Assembly (NCBI GenBank): GCA_027625915.1
Contig: JANTQA010000045.1
Span: 558,001 to 622,000, forward strand
DNA from: Anaeramoeba flamelloides
Lineage: Eukaryota; Metamonada; Anaeramoebidae
Length of the DNA: 64,000 bases
Direction of reading: 5' to 3'
Shown in pieces: positions 59,990 to 64,000 of the stretch. The notes below the pieces were generated by a model. The model was not told where the DNA came from. It searched no databases and saw nothing but the letters and a program-made list of their open reading frames with translations. Every line of letters starts with the position of its first letter. The first letter of the stretch is position 1. A program made the translations under genes and the position numbers.

Positions 59990-60325
59990 TTTTGTAATTT
60001 TATGATTGTTTTTATAGCCAAATCTCAAGTTGTTGAGAACAAATTTGTTATTCAAATTATATTGAAAGACTAGAAATGATTGTAGAAAAATCATATTTGA
60101 TTTTGATTAGCAATTTCTATTGGATCTTATTTTAAAGATCAAAATGAGCTTTGTTGTTTTCTCAAGTTACCTAAATAATTTTTGGTTTTTCGATTTTTTT
60201 GAAAATATTTTGATTGATTAGTTGTATTTCTTGCAGATATCAACTAATCTACGGTGTGTTATTCAACTTATTTCTATTTGTTCTTTAAGGGGTTGAATTA
60301 CAAAAATAATTAATGTAATTTGTAA
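59990..60325 (+). repeat. eroded CAGTCAAAGGGGCCC-family fragment
   Basis: Matches the interior of 35555-36263 in the same orientation: TTATTC..ATTGAAA..., TTTCTATTGGATCTTATTTT, GATATCAACTAATCTACGGT and GTGTTATTCAACTTATTTCT. Ends are lost. The nested palindrome is absent at the expected place (about 60135), as in the Rab5 intron copy. Confidence 0.6.
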
Positions 60326-60870
60326 TTTTTCAAACCTGTTGTAAAAAAATAATGTTTAAATACCAACAAAGAGAAAAATAAAAAATAAACCATTAGAGAT
60401 TGACTGTAATACTTTTTGTTTTTTGGGGAAGGTTTGTTATTTATTAAAAGTCTTGTATTTGTAAAATGGAGAAGTAGGAAAGTTTTATCTTTTGAAAATT
60501 ATCTCTCAAAACATTCAACTGTCTCAAACATAAAAGTAGAAGACTTTTTCTGAATTTTTCTTCTGGTCCCTAAACAGGTAAAAAAAAAAAAAAACAATTT
60601 TCTAAAGATAATTATGAAAAAGATTCATTTTGGAAAAAGGAATTATCAAGTATTTATCTATTTTAGAGTTTTTGGTTCTTAAAACCAAAAACATTTTCAC
60701 CAAATTGTCAAAATACAAAAATTCTATATTCTTAAAAACCAAAACAAGTTTGTTTTGTACTCTAAAAGTGAATTAATTTTATTGGGTAATTAGTGAACAA
60801 AAAAAGCAAATTTGATTTTCATTTTTTATAAAGAATTCTAATTAGTCTTTTTTAAACACTTAATTTTTTA

Positions 60871-62696
60871 ATGAGCAACACCGGAGAAGGATGGGAATAC
60901 CCTAAAGGTAGACGTAGATACCTTGAAAAAAAAAAAAAAGCACAAAACCGAACACTACAAGAAAAACTTCAACAGGAAAACGAAAAGAAAAAACAAGAAC
61001 AAAGACTTGCCCAACAGAAAAGGCTTTCTGAGCAACAAAAGAAAAGAAAAAAAAAATCAAATAACCAGAATAATAGCTCAACATTTGGTGCTATTAACAT
61101 GGACAATATTAAAGAAGATTTGCCAAAAAAGAATCTCCAAAAGAAACGAAACAAAAAAAAAAAAAAAAAAAAAAAAAAAACCCAGAAATAACAACAATGG
61201 ACAGAAAGAAGATTCCCAAGAAAAAAAGAAATTTTCTCAACAAGTATGGAATACTTTTTTTTTTTTTTACTTTTTTTTTTTTTTTTCTTTTCTTTTTTTT
61301 CTTGCCTTTTGGATGGAAACTCATCATATTTTGTTTCTTTTTTTTATTTTTTTCATGTTTATTTTTTTTTTTTTTTTCCTAATTCTTGTGTTCTTTTGAT
61401 CTCTATCCCAACCACAATATCTTTGCCTAGTTTTTATCTGAAGAATACTTTGAAATTGAAATTGAAAAACTTCAAAAAGCTTACACAAAAAATAAGATAG
61501 TTCAATACCAGGGCTTATTAACCAAACTTCAAATCGACTTCCAAAAGCTAAATCAAAATAAATTTTCGATGGACTTTGACAAGTTAATTGTCTTTCCTTT
61601 TAATTTGATTGAAATTAGCACAAAACTTAAAATCCTTATCAAATATCTTCAAACATTTGATTATGATGATCTTTCCACTATTTATACTGAATTAATTGAA
61701 AACTTTCCTGATTTGGATCAATTACGTTTGTTTTTCCTTTTCTTTTTCTTTTTCTTTTTCCTTTTCTTTTTTTTCCTTTTCTTTTTCTTTTTCTTTTTCC
61801 TTTTCTTTTTTTTCATTTTCTTTTTCTTTTTCTTTTTCTTTTTCCTTTTCTTTTTCTTTTTCTTTTTCTTTTAATCCTTTTTTTTTCTTTTTTTTTATCC
61901 TTTTCCTTTTCCTTTTCCTTTTCCTTTTCCTTTTCCTTTTCCTTTTCCTTTTCCTTTTCCTTTTCCTTTTCCTTTTCCTTTTCTTTTTCCTTTTCTTTTT
62001 CTTTCTCTTTTAATCCTTTTTTTATTCCTACACAAACACTTTCTTGAATTCAATTCTCCTTTTTTTTCTTTTGTCATCTTGATTAAGGTTTACAAAAAAG
62101 ATAAAAGAAAATATTTTTAATTTTTTGTTGTATTGTTGGAAATGCATCTTTACACAACCTTATAATTATGAACTAATCGACAAAAAACCACAAGATCATC
62201 TCACTCAATTATATCCATTTTTTAAATTACATTTAAACAAACCTTTTTTGCTATTTTTATTAACAATATTCATATTATTAATATTATTCATATTTGTAAT
62301 TTTATTTAATTTTTCCATTCTTTAACTTTCAAATTTTTTAAATTGAATAGGTAAAAACAAGCAATTTCATATTTTATTCATGCTAAAAGCTATTATTATT
62401 GCAGAACATACACTTGTTTCAGAGGAAGGTAATTTTAGAAGATTAAAAAAACAAGTTCTCCTTCAAAAAAAAAAAAATTCATTCCTGAACTATATTTGGA
62501 TTGTTTCACAATTACTTTTTGCTGATCCTATCATTGCACTCGATAGTAATATTTTTCTATTTTTTCTTTGTTTTGCTATTTTTTTTTTCTTTTAATTATT
62601 TATTTATTTTGCTCGAAGCAAGAAAATGTTTTTATTACAAATATGAAACGATTAATAAAAAAAAGAAAATACATTGTCAGGAGGTTAAAAAAATGA
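60871..62696 (+). CDS. unrecognised multi-exon Lys/Gln-rich protein
   Basis: Starts MSNTGEGWEYPKGRRRYLEK and continues as a basic Gln/Lys/Glu coiled-coil-like region. Exon 1 probably ends at 61243 before GTATGG; exon 2 (61431-61725) has a helical segment (IEKLQKAYTKNKIVQYQGLL, LDQL at its end) and a GTTTGT donor; intron 2 holds a C/T microsatellite. Later exons likely cover about 62105-62240 (FTQPYNYELIDKKPQDHLTQ), 62352-62545 (EHTLVSEEGNFRRLKKQVLL, LFADPIIALD) and 62623-62696 (ITNMKRLIKKRKYIVRRLKK, then TGA). An A28 run (61153-61180) lies between the frame of the ATG and the frame of the end of exon 1, so its length here may be wrong by a sequencing indel or the gene may be damaged. Boundaries after exon 2 are tentative. 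No known family was recognised. Confidence 0.5.
61727..62013. repeat. C/T-rich microsatellite (CTTTTT/CCTTTT)n in an intron
   Basis: About 290 bp of pyrimidine repeat: mixed CTTTTT hexamers (61737-61870), then about 14 near-perfect CCTTTT units (61900-61985). It lies in the second intron of the 60871 gene with pyrimidines on the coding strand, so it may act as an extended polypyrimidine tract. The long frames it opens on both strands are spurious. Confidence 0.85.
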
Positions 62697-64000
62697 AAAA
62701 TACACACATACACATACTTCATAACTTCAAAAAAGTGATAAAAACGTTCCCCTTTTCAACTTACTATAAAACATTTAATTATAAGTTTTACCTTTTAGAA
62801 TTGAAAATTTGAGAATTTCTTAAAATCTCTGAATTGTATTTTATTACTCATAAAAGAATAAAATATTTTTTTCAATAAAAATATTGTTAAGGACTAGTCT
62901 CTATTATTTTTTTTTTGACCAATTTCTAAATAAGGATTCCTTATCTAGAAATAAGTTTAATAATGAAAATAAACAGGATCTTTCAAATCTAGGTAATTGG
63001 CAAAAAATTTTTACAATCTCTATTAAATTTAGGTAAAAAAATTTAATAGAGACTAGTACCTTAATCTAACTTTACAAAATTATTACAACTTATCATTTCC
63101 AAAAAATTAATTTAGATTATACTTGTATAATTTTTGATTTTATTTCTATTACAGTTATTTTTAAAAAGTGAAAACAAAAAGATATAATAAGTACTTTTAG
63201 TTGAAAAATAAAATGAACATATTTTTATTTCTCTTTACAAATAATATTTTATAATATATTTGAAAGGGTTTTATAATTTTCAAACCTTAGATAAGTTATA
63301 TTATGTTTTTTTCTCTCCTGGAATAGGGAAATTGAATGATTAGTTAAATTCTTAGGAATGATTTTTTTTTGGAAAGCTGAAGGAAAATGTTGTTCTTTTT
63401 ATTTTCCAATATAAAGAAGATCAAATCTTTTTTATATTTTGAAATTTACTTTTAGAATTGGGAACTTTAAGGATTTATTTTAATTCTTTGTTTTTATGAT
63501 TTATTTATTTTTTTTTTTTTTTTTACGACAAGATAATTAAAAATTCTGTTAAATTTTTTTTTCAAGAAACCATATTCATAAAAATGATTCTTAAAATTTC
63601 AAATAGAGCGGTTTTAGTGATGAATTATTCAAAATTTTGTGTTTCACTTTTTTAATACGACTTTCTTTGTTTCTATAATAAATAAGCCTTAGTCCAATAT
63701 TTTTTACTCTCTAAAATCAAGTTTAATCAAAAAAAAAAATTCACTTCAACAAATTTCTTCATATTCACAAAAACTTAATATTTACTTAATTTTGGATTAT
63801 GTAAAATGTGTGTATTATGTGCTTTATTTAAAAAAAGTCATTTTTGAGATTTTATATTTATTATTTGTATTGAATTTCAAAGTTTTTTTGTGAAAAAACT
63901 TGAATTTAAAAGAAAAACGAAAATAATTTAATGTTCAAAACAAAGAAGTAAATTAATAATTAAGCATTTTTAAAGTATAGATCTTTATTGAGTTTGTTTA
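62697..64000. other. gene-free right edge
   Basis: No gene, RNA or complete element. A lone GGAAAGCTGAAGGAAAATGT end of the GGCTTTCC MITE family lies at about 63371-63410; a partner end is not seen. Confidence 0.45.

Larger units (their letters stand above)
58373..60870. other. gene-free region with three old elements
   Basis: No gene. Holds a TA repeat (58649-58665), a GGCTTTCC MITE (59025-59245), a fold-back copy (59637-59900) and an eroded CAGTCAAAGGGGCCC-family copy (59990-60325), described separately. Confidence 0.5.

Noticed and set aside
61109-62077. Phe/Ser, Phe/Leu and Lys/Gly frames of 60-105 codons
   Set aside because: Produced by the CTTTTT/CCTTTT microsatellite in an intron and by homopolymers.
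1-64000. CRISPR array or bacterial operon features
   Set aside because: Repeats are dispersed inverted-repeat elements, and all genes are spliced eukaryotic genes; no regularly spaced repeat-spacer array occurs.

Overview
This window comes from the nuclear genome of an extremely AT-rich eukaryotic microbe (protist). The signs are spliceosomal GT-AG introns of about 100-620 nt, cytosolic ribosomal protein genes (eL8, eL27, eL43), a prenylated Rab GTPase, a ubiquitin-conjugating enzyme of the UBE2C type, lysine/glutamate runs in proteins, and long A/T homopolymers. The exact lineage cannot be fixed by eye; a free-living amoeboid protist (Amoebozoa or an Anaeramoeba-like metamonad) fits the style, and this is inference. 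The genes with recognisable ends use TAA or TGA as true stops, so the standard code applies.

Layout. 1-5.7 kb: no gene, one 1.5 kb repeat element. 5.72-12.51 kb: a Rab5-family gene on the minus strand, split by a 5,974-nt intron that holds old repeats and a decayed reading frame. 13.8-15.3 kb: an inverted copy of the 1.5 kb element. 15.4-19.9 kb: repeats only. 20.02-20.70 kb: UBE2C. 23.02-24.53 kb: eL8. 24.5-28.3 kb: no gene, microsatellites and a C24 run. 28.37-33.77 kb: a two-gene DNA transposon with short terminal inverted repeats and a tRNA-derived SINE-like insert. 33.83-35.21 kb: a PB1 + UBA-like protein. 35.2-42.2 kb: nested non-autonomous DNA elements. 42.26-43.78 kb: a divergent eL27/eL43 pair. 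44.4-52.3 kb: TTAA-flanked element, hairpins and decayed fragments. 52.38-54.43 kb: a dead HSPA12-like Hsp70 gene pierced by a MITE. 53.8-58.4 kb: a dense cluster of that MITE. 60.87-62.70 kb: an unrecognised multi-exon gene. 62.7-64 kb: nothing recognisable.

Functionally the live genes are unlinked housekeeping functions: endosome traffic (Rab5), cell-cycle ubiquitination (UBE2C), possible selective autophagy (PB1/UBA protein) and translation (three 60S proteins). Gene islands of 1-2 kb sit in a sea of miniature inverted-repeat elements belonging to at least eight families. The repeats show nested insertions and an empty-site/filled-site comparison, which allow a relative chronology. All identities are from reading the sequence by eye; no database search was possible.
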